NCBI RefSeq assembly: GCF_014655715.1
Contig: NZ_BNBM01000002.1
Location: forward strand, 496,001-560,000
Source: Streptomyces lanatus
GTDB taxonomy: Bacteria > Actinomycetota > Actinomycetes > Streptomycetales > Streptomycetaceae
Reading direction: 5' to 3'
Length of the DNA stretch: 64,000 nt
A program made the translations under genes and the position numbers. This document shows positions 1 through 7,684 of the stretch, in pieces. Each line of letters begins with the position of its first letter. Position 1 is the first letter of the stretch. The notes beneath the pieces were generated by a model. That model was not told where the DNA came from. It worked only from the letters and a program-made list of their open reading frames with translations, and did no database searches.

Positions 1-176
1 GTGCCGGTGGGTGCGGCATTGGCGTACGACACCTTCGGATGCGGCGTGAACCCCGCCGAGTACGCCATCGGCACCTCGGCACGGCGCAGCGCACGCTCGA
101 AGGCGCGCTGGAAGTCACGGTGGCTGGTGAACCGGAGGCGGCCGCGCTTGGTGTAGCGCAGTCGGATGCGCTGCAC
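1..176 (-). CDS. DUF2344 / TIGR03936 radical SAM-linked protein (partial, 3' end off the window)
   Basis: The first 58 codons read VQRIRLRYTKRGRLRF, then SHRDFQRAFERALRRAEVPM, then a stretch with SAGFTPHPK. I recognise this as the start of the DUF2344 (TIGR03936) family, which in actinobacteria normally sits directly after a TIGR03960 B12-binding radical SAM gene and before the ribonuclease E/G gene. The function of the pair is not established; a role in RNA modification or maturation is inferred from context. I chose GTG at 176. The frame stays open about 15 codons further upstream but offers only a CTG there. The C-terminal part lies outside the window. The matching radical SAM gene is here 15 kb away, which is unusual. 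Confidence 0.85.
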   Translation of the reverse strand, partial: MQRIRLRYTKRGRLRFTSHRDFQRAFERALRRAEVPMAYSAGFTPHPKVSYANAAPTG

Positions 177-224
177 CGCGGGTGCGGGCGGCGGGCCTTC
201 GGGCTGTCGCTTGCCCAGTGTCGT

Positions 225-1397
225 TCAGTCCTTAGTGAGAGCGGTCGTACTGCTACCAAGAGTACGTGTCTCGCCGCCCCGAGGTTCCCGTCGGGCGACC
301 GCTTCTCGGGGCTTCGGCTCTCCGAAGAGCATCCGCCGGAAGTCGGCGCGTGCCTGCCGTACGGACTCGCGGGCGGTGGTGAGGGCCTGCCGGGTGGCCC
401 GGCCCACGGCGCGGGCGGCGTCGGCGACGGGGCGCAGCACCGTGTCCCGGACGACGTGGCCGATCGGTGTGAGCACCGTGCGGTACACCCAGCGCACCGG
501 CTCGACGAAGATCCACCGGAAGAGGTTCGCGAGGAACCGCCCGACGGCGAGCGAGATCCGCCCGGCGACCCGCCACGCGTGCCCGAGGGCGTCCCAGATC
601 TCCTTGCCGACGATCGCGAGGGCGCGGCCGACGGGGGCCAGGATCCAGCGGTACAGGGCCTGCGCGGGCAGGACGAACAGCACGCGCGTGATCCAGTACA
701 GGGCCATCCCGATGCCGGTGACGACCATGCCCACCAGCCACACGAGGCCCTTCGCGCACCAGGCGACGGCATGTCCGATCGGGGTGAGGATCCACTCGTA
801 GAGCCAGCGGGCGGGGACCACGAGGAGGTATCGGGCGAGCCACGCGAACGCGCCGAAGATGCCGAGTCCGATGGCGGCGAGCACCGTGCCGATGCCCTTG
901 AGGACCCACATGACCGCATGCCCGATGGGCGTCAGCACGCGCGCGTAGAGCCATGCGAACCCGGCCCCGATGCCTCGCGCGACCCACGCGCACGCGTGCC
1001 CGACCGGAGTCAGCACATACCGGTACAGCCACACGACCGGTATGACGAGGAGCACGTTCCCGAGCCAGGCGAGTGCCTTGGCGACGGGGACGACGACGTA
1101 GCGCCACAGCGCCACGAACGGCCAGACGAACACCGCGCGGCCGAGCCAGAGCAGGGCCCGGCCGACCGGGCGGAGCACGGTGTCGTTCAGGAAGCGGCCG
1201 GCGACGACGAGCGCGTCCCACACCATCCGTACGGGCACGACCAGGACGAGCACGACGATGCGCACCGGGATACGGATCGCGGCCACCAGGCAGCCCTCGG
1301 GCTCCTGGCGGCGCGGTGGCGGTTTTTCGAGATCCATTCCGGTGTCCATACCGGTGTAGACGCCGGGGCGACCTGGTCGGATGCGGGTCTGGGACAC
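225..1397 (-). CDS. Integral membrane protein with repeated LTPxGHA motifs
   Basis: This 390-residue protein has a short charged N-terminus, a long hydrophobic Trp/Tyr/Pro-rich core (about residues 38-315) and a basic C-terminal tail of about 70 residues. The core is made of repeats centred on (V/I)L(T/R/A)P(V/I)GHA. Copies start near residues 75, 101, 127, 153, 202, 251, 307 and 319, so the spacing is 26 residues or about twice that. Each repeat starts with an aromatic pair such as LYRY or LYEW and ends in AWV or MWV. I do not recognise a named family or a catalytic motif. The GTG at 1397 has no clear ribosome binding site; ATG at 1349 (MDTGMDLEK) or 1337 may be the real start. It lies 11 bp after the peptidase gene. 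Confidence 0.7.
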   Translation of the reverse strand: MSQTRIRPGRPGVYTGMDTGMDLEKPPPRRQEPEGCLVAAIRIPVRIVVLVLVVPVRMVWDALVVAGRFLNDTVLRPVGRALLWLGRAVFVWPFVALWRYVVVPVAKALAWLGNVLLVIPVVWLYRYVLTPVGHACAWVARGIGAGFAWLYARVLTPIGHAVMWVLKGIGTVLAAIGLGIFGAFAWLARYLLVVPARWLYEWILTPIGHAVAWCAKGLVWLVGMVVTGIGMALYWITRVLFVLPAQALYRWILAPVGRALAIVGKEIWDALGHAWRVAGRISLAVGRFLANLFRWIFVEPVRWVYRTVLTPIGHVVRDTVLRPVADAARAVGRATRQALTTARESVRQARADFRRMLFGEPKPREAVARREPRGGETRTLGSSTTALTKD

Positions 1398-1407
1398 GAT
1401 CCGGCAA

Positions 1408-2562
1408 CTACTGCGCGTGTGTCATCAGCAACCCTGCCAATAGCGCCGTACGGGTGGGGATGTGGTCGAGCAGGACGTGTTCGTGGCGGGCGTGGGCGCC
1501 GCCGCCGACCGCGCCCAGGCCGTCGAGGACGGGGCGGCCCAGCGCGGCGACGAAATTGCCGTCGCTCGCTCCGCCGACGGAGGTCTCCGCGAGCCGCCAC
1601 CCCAGCTCGCCGGCGATCGACTGGGCCTGCTTGTACAGGAGCTGGGAGCCGGGGTCGGGCACCATGGGCGGGCGGTTCCAGCCGCCGGTGACGGTGACGC
1701 GGACCCGGGGGTCGGCGGCGCGCAGTGCGGTGAGGGCGGCGTCGACGCGGGCCGCCTCGGCGGGCAGGGCGATGCGTACGTCGATGCCGCAGTGGGCGTG
1801 CCCAGCGATGACGTTGGTGCCGGTTCCGCCGCTGATCAGGCCGACGTTGACGGTGGTGCCGCGGCCCGGGGCGGCCAGGGCGGTGATGCGGGTGACCAGT
1901 TCGGCGAGGGCGTGCACGGCGCTCGCACCGGCGGTCGGATCGAGGCCGGCGTGCGCCTCCACGCCCGCCACGGTCACCTCGAACAGCCCGACGCCCTTCC
2001 GGGACGTCTTCAGCGCCCCCTCCTGCCCGGCCGACGCCTCGCACACCAGCGTGGCCGCCGCGTCCTCGCTGAGCCGCTCGATGTGCGGGCGGGAGGCGGG
2101 GCTGCCGATCTCCTCGTCGCCGTTGAGGAACAGCCGTACGGCGGGGCGCGGCAGGTCCAGTTCGCGCAGCAGCCGTAGCGCCCAGACGGCCTGCACCAGG
2201 CCGCACTTCATGTCGAAGGCGCCCGGTCCGCTCGCCGAGCCGTCGTCGGTCACCCGGAACGGCCAGTCGGCGAGGGTGCCGGCCGGCCACACGGTGTCGT
2301 AGTGGCACAGCACCAGTACGGTGGCCGCCGCCGTGCCCTCGTAGAGCAGCTCCAGCATGTCGCCGTGCGGGCCGCCGTCGTGGCGCCGTACCTGGTCGGG
2401 TGGGCCGAGCCGGAGGTGCGTCCACTCCTCGATGGCCGTGAGGCCCTGGTTCAGCAACTCCTTGTCATGGCTGGGGGTTTCCAGCTCGACGAGCGTTCGC
2501 AGGTCGCCGGTGATCTCGGGCAGGGCGGTGCTGGCCAGGGACTCGATACGGCGCGGGGGCAC
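1408..2562 (-). CDS. M20 family metallopeptidase, glutamate carboxypeptidase-like
   Basis: A zinc-dependent exopeptidase of 384 residues. Family motifs are clear: LCHYDTVWPAGT carries the first metal-binding His and Asp, GPGAFDMKCG carries the bridging Asp, and LFLNGDEEIGS carries the catalytic and metal-binding Glu pair. A dimerisation/lid domain follows (about residues 175-290), and a late GGASDGNF segment completes the family pattern. This layout matches carboxypeptidase G2-type enzymes, which remove C-terminal glutamate from folate-like substrates. I chose GTG at 2562 because GAGGAG lies 8 bases upstream; a TTG at 2577 is in frame but has no site. It ends 28 bp after the AbgT gene, so p-aminobenzoyl-glutamate or another acyl-glutamate is the likely substrate; that is inference. 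Confidence 0.88.
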   Translation of the reverse strand: MPPRRIESLASTALPEITGDLRTLVELETPSHDKELLNQGLTAIEEWTHLRLGPPDQVRRHDGGPHGDMLELLYEGTAAATVLVLCHYDTVWPAGTLADWPFRVTDDGSASGPGAFDMKCGLVQAVWALRLLRELDLPRPAVRLFLNGDEEIGSPASRPHIERLSEDAAATLVCEASAGQEGALKTSRKGVGLFEVTVAGVEAHAGLDPTAGASAVHALAELVTRITALAAPGRGTTVNVGLISGGTGTNVIAGHAHCGIDVRIALPAEAARVDAALTALRAADPRVRVTVTGGWNRPPMVPDPGSQLLYKQAQSIAGELGWRLAETSVGGASDGNFVAALGRPVLDGLGAVGGGAHARHEHVLLDHIPTRTALLAGLLMTHAQ

Positions 2563-2590
2563 GGGGGCTCTCCTCAAAGGGGTTGTGTGG

Positions 2591-4180
2591 TCAGCGGACG
2601 GGGACGCCGGGGCCCAGCGGGATGCCGAGTGCCCACCAGGCGTAGAACAGCAGCGTCCAGGCCGCGAGCATGGTCAGGCACAGGGGAAGGGTCAGGGAGA
2701 GCAGGGTGCCGATGCCGGCGGAGCGGCGGTAACGCTGGATGACGCCCAGGGTCATGACGAAGTAGGCGCTCATGGGGGTGGCGGCGTTGGTGCAGGAGTC
2801 GGCGATGCGGTAGACGGCCTGGGTGACCTCGGGCGGGATGTCGAGGAGCATGAACATCGGCACGAACACCGGGCCGACCAGGGCCCATTGGGCGGAGCCG
2901 CTGGTGACCAGCAGGTTGATGACGGTGCAGACGAGAAGGATGCCGAGGAACGCCCATCCTCCGGTGATGCCCGCCGACTTGAGCAGGTCGGCGCCCCGGA
3001 TCGCCATGACCTCGCCCACGCCGGTCCACTTGAAGTAGGCGAGGAACTGGGAGATCGCGAAGAACAGCACCAGGATCGGCGCCATCTCGCGCAGCCCCTT
3101 CGCCATGTGGTCCGGGATGTCCCGGCCGCTGCGCACGGTGCCGACGGCCCGCCCGTACACGGCACCCGCGATCAGGAAGGCCACCGCCAGCACGACCGCG
3201 ATCCCGGTCAGCACCGGCGACTGCACGATGCTGCCGCCCTCGCCCCGCAGCGGTGAGGAGCCCGGGATCATCGCCACGACGACGACCGTGACGTACGCCA
3301 GCAGCGCCCATCCGGCGTTGCGCAGTCCGCGTCGCTCGTCGGCGCCGAGGGTGAGGGGCGCGGACGGGTCCTCCTCCGTGTCCTGGTCGGGCTCGTCCGG
3401 CATGGCCGCGACCCGCCTCGCGATGACCTTCTCGGTGACGACCGTGATGACTACGGCGAGCACCACCGACGAGCCGATGGAGAAGAAGTAGTTGGACAGC
3501 GGGTTGACCACGTACCCCGGGTCAACTGTCTGCGCGGCGGCGGTGGTGAGCCCGGCGAGGACGGCGTCGGTCGGGGTGACCAGGGGGCTCGCGTCGTACC
3601 CGGCGGACACCGACACGAAGGCCACGACAGCGCCGAGCATGGGGCTGCGCCCCACGGCCTTGAACGCCAGTGCCCCGAGCGGCACAAGGACCACGTAGGC
3701 CGCGTCGGAGGCGGCGTGCGCGACCATCGCCGTGAACGCGAGGGTGAACGTCAGCCAGCGGGCCGGGACGCGGACGACAGCGCCCCGCAGCATCGCCGGG
3801 AGCAGGCCCGAGCGGTCGGCGACGGCCACGCCGAGCATCACGACCAGGATCGTGCCGAGCGGCGGGAAGGTGGCGTAGTTCGTCACCGCGTCGTCGATCA
3901 TCATGCGCAGCCCCTCGCCCGAGACGAGGCTGTGCACGGTGACCGTCTTTCCGGTGGCCGGGTTCGGCGCGGAGGCCCCGGCGGCGGACAACGCCCAGCT
4001 CACCAGGGCGAGCAGCACGCTGAGCACGCCGAACAGCCAGAAGGGATGGGGGAGTTTGTTGCCCAGTCGCTCGATGCGCACGAGCAGGGCCATCAGGCCG
4101 GTGAGCGGGGCCTGTTCGGAGGTCTCTGCGGTCGTCTGGTCGGTGGTCTGCTTGGGGGAAGCCACCGGTCCATTGACCAC
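2591..4180 (-). CDS. AbgT family p-aminobenzoyl-glutamate transporter
   Basis: A polytopic membrane protein of 529 residues with a hydrophilic N-terminus. It then shows the AbgT start, with LGNKLPHPFWLFG followed by a first membrane span. There are about a dozen hydrophobic segments in all, with a charged cytoplasmic loop near residues 255-285. Conserved family segments include SPLVTPTDAVLAG and NLLVTSGSAQWALVGPVFVPM. E. coli AbgT imports p-aminobenzoyl-glutamate, a folate breakdown product; other members (MtrF, YdaH) export sulfonamides, so direction is not certain. The adjacent M20 peptidase favours import and cleavage. The start at GTG 4180 is uncertain because the AGGGA upstream is very close. 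Confidence 0.9.
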   Translation of the reverse strand: MVNGPVASPKQTTDQTTAETSEQAPLTGLMALLVRIERLGNKLPHPFWLFGVLSVLLALVSWALSAAGASAPNPATGKTVTVHSLVSGEGLRMMIDDAVTNYATFPPLGTILVVMLGVAVADRSGLLPAMLRGAVVRVPARWLTFTLAFTAMVAHAASDAAYVVLVPLGALAFKAVGRSPMLGAVVAFVSVSAGYDASPLVTPTDAVLAGLTTAAAQTVDPGYVVNPLSNYFFSIGSSVVLAVVITVVTEKVIARRVAAMPDEPDQDTEEDPSAPLTLGADERRGLRNAGWALLAYVTVVVVAMIPGSSPLRGEGGSIVQSPVLTGIAVVLAVAFLIAGAVYGRAVGTVRSGRDIPDHMAKGLREMAPILVLFFAISQFLAYFKWTGVGEVMAIRGADLLKSAGITGGWAFLGILLVCTVINLLVTSGSAQWALVGPVFVPMFMLLDIPPEVTQAVYRIADSCTNAATPMSAYFVMTLGVIQRYRRSAGIGTLLSLTLPLCLTMLAAWTLLFYAWWALGIPLGPGVPVR

Positions 4181-4279
4181 TCCCTGATGGATTCATGCAA
4201 GGTGTTGGGCAATATTGAATGTATCGTTCACACGAATTAACACGCTGACCGATTCTCTCTACGACTGGATGCCGCGACC
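4181..4279. promoter_or_regulatory. Divergent promoter region with Lrp-like quasi-palindrome
   Basis: This 99-bp gap between the transporter and the divergent Lrp gene is much richer in A and T than its surroundings. It holds a 15-bp quasi-palindrome at 4216-4230, with half-sites TGAATG and CGTTCA around TAT. A regulator of the Lrp/AsnC class encoded next door commonly binds such a site. Both the site and its use are inferred. Confidence 0.4.
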
Positions 4280-5317
4280 ATGGACGACATGGACCACATG
4301 GACGACATGGAGCTCCTGGACGACGACGATCTCGACCTCGTCGCCGCGCTCCAGCACGCCCCGCGTGCCCCGTTGAGCCTGCTCGCGGAGGCGCTGGGCA
4401 TGTCGGCGAGCACCGTGGGGCGGCGGCTGGCGCGGCTGGAGTCGGATCGGCTGCTGCGGGTGATCGGCCAGCTCGACTGGTCGGTGTCCGGCGAGGGCCA
4501 CCCCTGGCATGTGTGGGTGACGGCGGAACCGGGCCAGGCCCCCGAGGTCGCCCGCCGTCTCGCCGAGCTGCCCGGCACCACCCTGGTCGCCGTCACCGCG
4601 GGCCAGGCCGATGTCTACTGCTCGGTCCTGCCCGAACACCGGTCCGCCGCACGGGATCTGCTCACCCGCGGCATCCCCGGCACCCCCGGCGTGCGTGCGG
4701 CGCGCTCCGAGCTCGTCCTGTCCGCCACCACCAAGTCCGACGCCTGGCGCCTCCCCCGCCTGACGAAGGACCGGATCGACACCCTCACCGCCCACGCGGC
4801 CCAGGACACCCCCACGTCCGCCCCGCCCGCCCCCGGCACCCTCACCGCCGACGAACTGCGCACCCTGCGCCTCCTCGCCACCGACGGCCGTACGACCGCG
4901 GCCCAGGTCTCCCGGCGCCTGGACCTCGGCGGGTCCACGGCCTACCGGCTGACCCAGTCCCTTCTGCGGCGCGGCCTGGTCCGCCCGAGGGTGGAGATCG
5001 AACCGTCGCTGCTCGGCTACGCGTTGGAGGCGGTGGTGGCCCTGACGGTCTCCCCCGGCGCGATCACCAAGGTGGCGTCCGCCCTCGCCGAGCACCCCTC
5101 AGCCCGCTACGTCTCCACCACCGCGGGCCACTCCTGCGTCGTCCACCAGGGCGTCTTCCGTGACGAGCACGGCCTGGCCGACTTCCTCACCCACGACCTC
5201 GCCGAACTGCCCGGCGTGATGTCCTTCGACGTCTCGATCGTCCTGGAGGCGCTGCGCCGCCACTGGCTGGACCGGGAGTCGGGACGGCTGGCCGCCACAC
5301 GCGCGGTCGGCCCGTGA
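4280..5317 (+). CDS. Lrp/AsnC family regulator with two HTH-sensor units
   Basis: This 345-residue protein is about twice the usual Lrp/AsnC length. It has one AsnC-type helix-turn-helix at about residues 17-60 (LSLLAEALGMSASTVGRRLARLE) and a second at about 188-235 (RTTAAQVSRRLDLGGSTAYRLTQSLLRRG). Each is followed by a ligand-binding RAM-type segment; the last is near VSTTAGHSCVVHQGVF. It is divergent from the AbgT and M20 genes and probably controls them. The N-terminus repeats ATGGAC-type units (MDDMDHMDDME), giving several in-frame ATG codons, so the exact start is open. Confidence 0.87.
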   Translation: MDDMDHMDDMELLDDDDLDLVAALQHAPRAPLSLLAEALGMSASTVGRRLARLESDRLLRVIGQLDWSVSGEGHPWHVWVTAEPGQAPEVARRLAELPGTTLVAVTAGQADVYCSVLPEHRSAARDLLTRGIPGTPGVRAARSELVLSATTKSDAWRLPRLTKDRIDTLTAHAAQDTPTSAPPAPGTLTADELRTLRLLATDGRTTAAQVSRRLDLGGSTAYRLTQSLLRRGLVRPRVEIEPSLLGYALEAVVALTVSPGAITKVASALAEHPSARYVSTTAGHSCVVHQGVFRDEHGLADFLTHDLAELPGVMSFDVSIVLEALRRHWLDRESGRLAATRAVGP

Positions 5318-5323
5318 CTGGCC

Positions 5324-5674
5324 TCAGGAGCGGCTCTGCGCCTCCGCCTGGGCGATCGCTTCCGCCTCGCTCTCGGCCAGCGCCATGGTGACGCCGAACG
5401 CCTCGGCGATATGGCCCGCCGCCGACATGACGCGCGCGGTCCCCACGACGGGCGCGATCGCGACGAGCAGGTCCTGCAGCTGCTCGACGGTGAAATCGGC
5501 CTTCATCGCGGGATTGACGTGGGCCAGGTAGGAGATCGCGGGTGCGTCCATCGCCACGAGCGCGGCGATACGGGAGAGGATGAGCGTCCGCTCGTCCATG
5601 TTGCAGCGCTCGATGGAGTCGATCGTCATCGCGGCGATCGTGTCGAGTACGGGAGTCTCGGATGCAGTGGCCAT
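5324..5674 (-). CDS. Carboxymuconolactone decarboxylase-like protein
   Basis: A 116-residue, all-helical protein of the small actinobacterial CMD/AhpD-like type. It has TPVLDTIAAMTIDSIERC at the N-terminus, then SRIAALVAMDAPAISY and LVAIAPVVGTARVMSAAG. It lacks the CxxC pair of active AhpD peroxidases, so a peroxidase role is not supported. The start is ATG at 5674, because the frame further upstream gives an Arg-rich stretch of no quality. It converges tail to tail with the Lrp gene, only 6 bp apart. Function unknown. Confidence 0.72.
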   Translation of the reverse strand: MATASETPVLDTIAAMTIDSIERCNMDERTLILSRIAALVAMDAPAISYLAHVNPAMKADFTVEQLQDLLVAIAPVVGTARVMSAAGHIAEAFGVTMALAESEAEAIAQAEAQSRS

Positions 5675-5810
5675 GACGAGGACCGCCCTCCGGTGCCGTA
5701 GGAAGTGCCACCGCACCCCGCTCAACGACGGAATCGCCCCTGGGGGTCCGGCGGTTGCCCATCAAGCGTAGGCGTCGCGGGCCGGTGGCGCGCGTCGAGC
5801 GCACCGGACC

Positions 5811-6326
5811 TCAGCGCTCCGCCAGCAGCTCCAGCGCGGCCTCGGCGACCTCCTCGGGAGCCGGGCCCACGTCGAGCGCGGCCCCTCGTTCATCCGGTTC
5901 GAGAGGTTCGAGCGCGGCGAGCTGGGAGTCGATCAGCGCCTTCGGCATGAAGTGGCCGGTGCGGTTGCCGATCCGCTCCTCCAGCACGTCATGGCCGGCC
6001 GTCAGATGCAGGAAGAAGATGCCGGGGCAGGCCGCGCGCAGAGTGTCCCGGTAGCGCCGCTTCAGGGCGGAGCAGGCGACGACACAGCCGGTGCCCGCCG
6101 CGTCGCCCGCGTGCAGCCTGCGGCCGATGGACTCCAGCCAGGGCTGACGGTCCGCGTCGTCGAGCGGGACACCGGCCGACATCTTGGCGATGTTGGCCGG
6201 CGGGTGCAGATCGTCGGCCTCCGCGAAGGGGATGTCCAGCCGCTCCGCGAGCAGCCGGGCCGTCGTCGTCTTGCCGGTGCCGGAGACTCCTATGACCACG
6301 ATGCACAGAGGGGTGCGCTCGTTCAT
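5811..6326 (-). CDS. Gluconokinase, GntK type
   Basis: A 171-residue P-loop kinase that phosphorylates gluconate to 6-phosphogluconate. The Walker A motif is IGVSGTGKTT near residue 12. It is followed by the family segments FAEADDLHPPANIAKMSAGVPLDD (residues split here by the substrate loop), DRQPWLE, and CSALKRRYRDTLR. Length and motifs fit the thermoresistant gluconokinase family. The start is ATG at 6326, which overlaps the TGA of zwf (ATGA), so the two are translationally coupled. Its product feeds the same pathway as zwf. Confidence 0.93.
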   Translation of the reverse strand: MNERTPLCIVVIGVSGTGKTTTARLLAERLDIPFAEADDLHPPANIAKMSAGVPLDDADRQPWLESIGRRLHAGDAAGTGCVVACSALKRRYRDTLRAACPGIFFLHLTAGHDVLEERIGNRTGHFMPKALIDSQLAALEPLEPDERGAALDVGPAPEEVAEAALELLAER

Positions 6327-7684
6327 CGCCGCGGTGGCCCCTGCGAGCCGGCCGGGTACTCCTCCAGCGGCACGAGATCCTTCTCCCACGCCGACAGTAC
6401 GGGCTCCAGGACCCGCCATGCCTCCTCGGCCTCGTCGCCGCGGATGGACAGGGCGGGATCCCCGGTCAGGACGTCCAGCAGGAGCCGGCCGTAGGCGGGC
6501 AGGCCCGTTGGGTCCATCCGCGCGGTCAGGGAGAGCGGGGCGAGTTCATGGGCGTGCGCGCCGATGGCCGTCAGATCGAGGGTCAGCCCCTCCGGTTCGA
6601 GGCCGAAGCGCAGCACATTGGGCTGGGCCTCCCCGCTGTGGCCGAACGGCAGATGCGGCACCGGACGGAACCGCACCGCCACCTCCTTGCGGTCCGCCTC
6701 CAGCGCCTTGCCGCTGCGCAGCCGGAACCTGGTGCCGGACCAGCGCCAGCTGTCCAGTTCCAGCTCCACCTCGGCGAAGGTCTCGGTGCGCCGCTCCGGG
6801 CTCACGCCGTCCTCGTCGACGTAGGCGGGAATGTCGTGGTCACCGACCCTGCCGGGCAGATAGCGCGCGCGACGGGTGCGGCGTACGACGTCCTGCTCGG
6901 TCAGGGGCCGCACGGAGCGCAGGACGTCGACCTTGCGGTCGCGCAGGTCCCGTTCGCCGAGGGTGATCGGGGGTTCCATGGCCACCAGGCAGAGCAGTTG
7001 GAGGAGATGGTTCTGGACCATGTCCTTGAGCGCGCCGACATGGTCGTAGTAGCCGGCCCTGCCCTCCAGGGCGAGGGTCTCGTCCCAGACGATCTCGATC
7101 TCGGCGATGTGGGTGCTGTTCCAGATGGGCTCCAGGGCACGGTTGGCCAGACGGCTGCCGAGGACGTTCTGGACGGTCGTCATGGCCAGGAAGTGGTCGA
7201 CGCGGAACACCGCCTGCTCCGGGACGAGGTCGGCGAGCAGCCGGTTCAGCTCCTGCGCGCCGGCCAGGTCCTCGCCGAACGGCTTCTCCAGCACGATCCG
7301 GCTGCCCGCCGGCAGACCCGCCTCGTGCAGCGCGGTGACCACGCGGGGGAAGAGTCCCGGCGGCAGCGCGAGATAGACGGCGACCGGTCCGTCGCCCGCG
7401 ATGGCCTCGGCGACATCGGCGGAACTGGTGACATCGGCCCGTACATAGCGGGCCCGGGCCGCGATCGCCTCCCTCGCGTCGGCCGGATACGGTCCGCCGT
7501 GCAGGTCGAGCCGGGCGCCGATCCACTCCCGGAACCGCTCGCTGCTCCACTCCTCCCTGCTCGCGCCGGTCAGCTGGAACCGGTCGTCGAGCTGCCCCGC
7601 CGCCCGCAGGGCCGCCAGGGCCGGCAGCAGATAGCGTGCGGAGAGGTCTCCTGTCGCGCCGAGGACGACGAGCCGGTCGATCAT
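6323..7684 (-). CDS. zwf: Glucose-6-phosphate 1-dehydrogenase
   Basis: This 453-residue enzyme oxidises glucose 6-phosphate to 6-phosphogluconolactone. The N-terminal Rossmann segment is VVLGATGDLSARYLLPAL. The coenzyme and substrate region has EKPFGEDLAGAQELN, followed by the active-site peptide RVDHFLAM, whose His and Asp neighbours match the family. C-terminal segments include PNVLRFGLEPEG and YGRLLLDVLTGDP. It overlaps gntK and the upstream GH15 gene by 4 bp each. It is somewhat shorter than the 500-residue housekeeping enzymes, so it may be an isoenzyme tied to this operon. Confidence 0.95.
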   Translation of the reverse strand: MIDRLVVLGATGDLSARYLLPALAALRAAGQLDDRFQLTGASREEWSSERFREWIGARLDLHGGPYPADAREAIAARARYVRADVTSSADVAEAIAGDGPVAVYLALPPGLFPRVVTALHEAGLPAGSRIVLEKPFGEDLAGAQELNRLLADLVPEQAVFRVDHFLAMTTVQNVLGSRLANRALEPIWNSTHIAEIEIVWDETLALEGRAGYYDHVGALKDMVQNHLLQLLCLVAMEPPITLGERDLRDRKVDVLRSVRPLTEQDVVRRTRRARYLPGRVGDHDIPAYVDEDGVSPERRTETFAEVELELDSWRWSGTRFRLRSGKALEADRKEVAVRFRPVPHLPFGHSGEAQPNVLRFGLEPEGLTLDLTAIGAHAHELAPLSLTARMDPTGLPAYGRLLLDVLTGDPALSIRGDEAEEAWRVLEPVLSAWEKDLVPLEEYPAGSQGPPRR

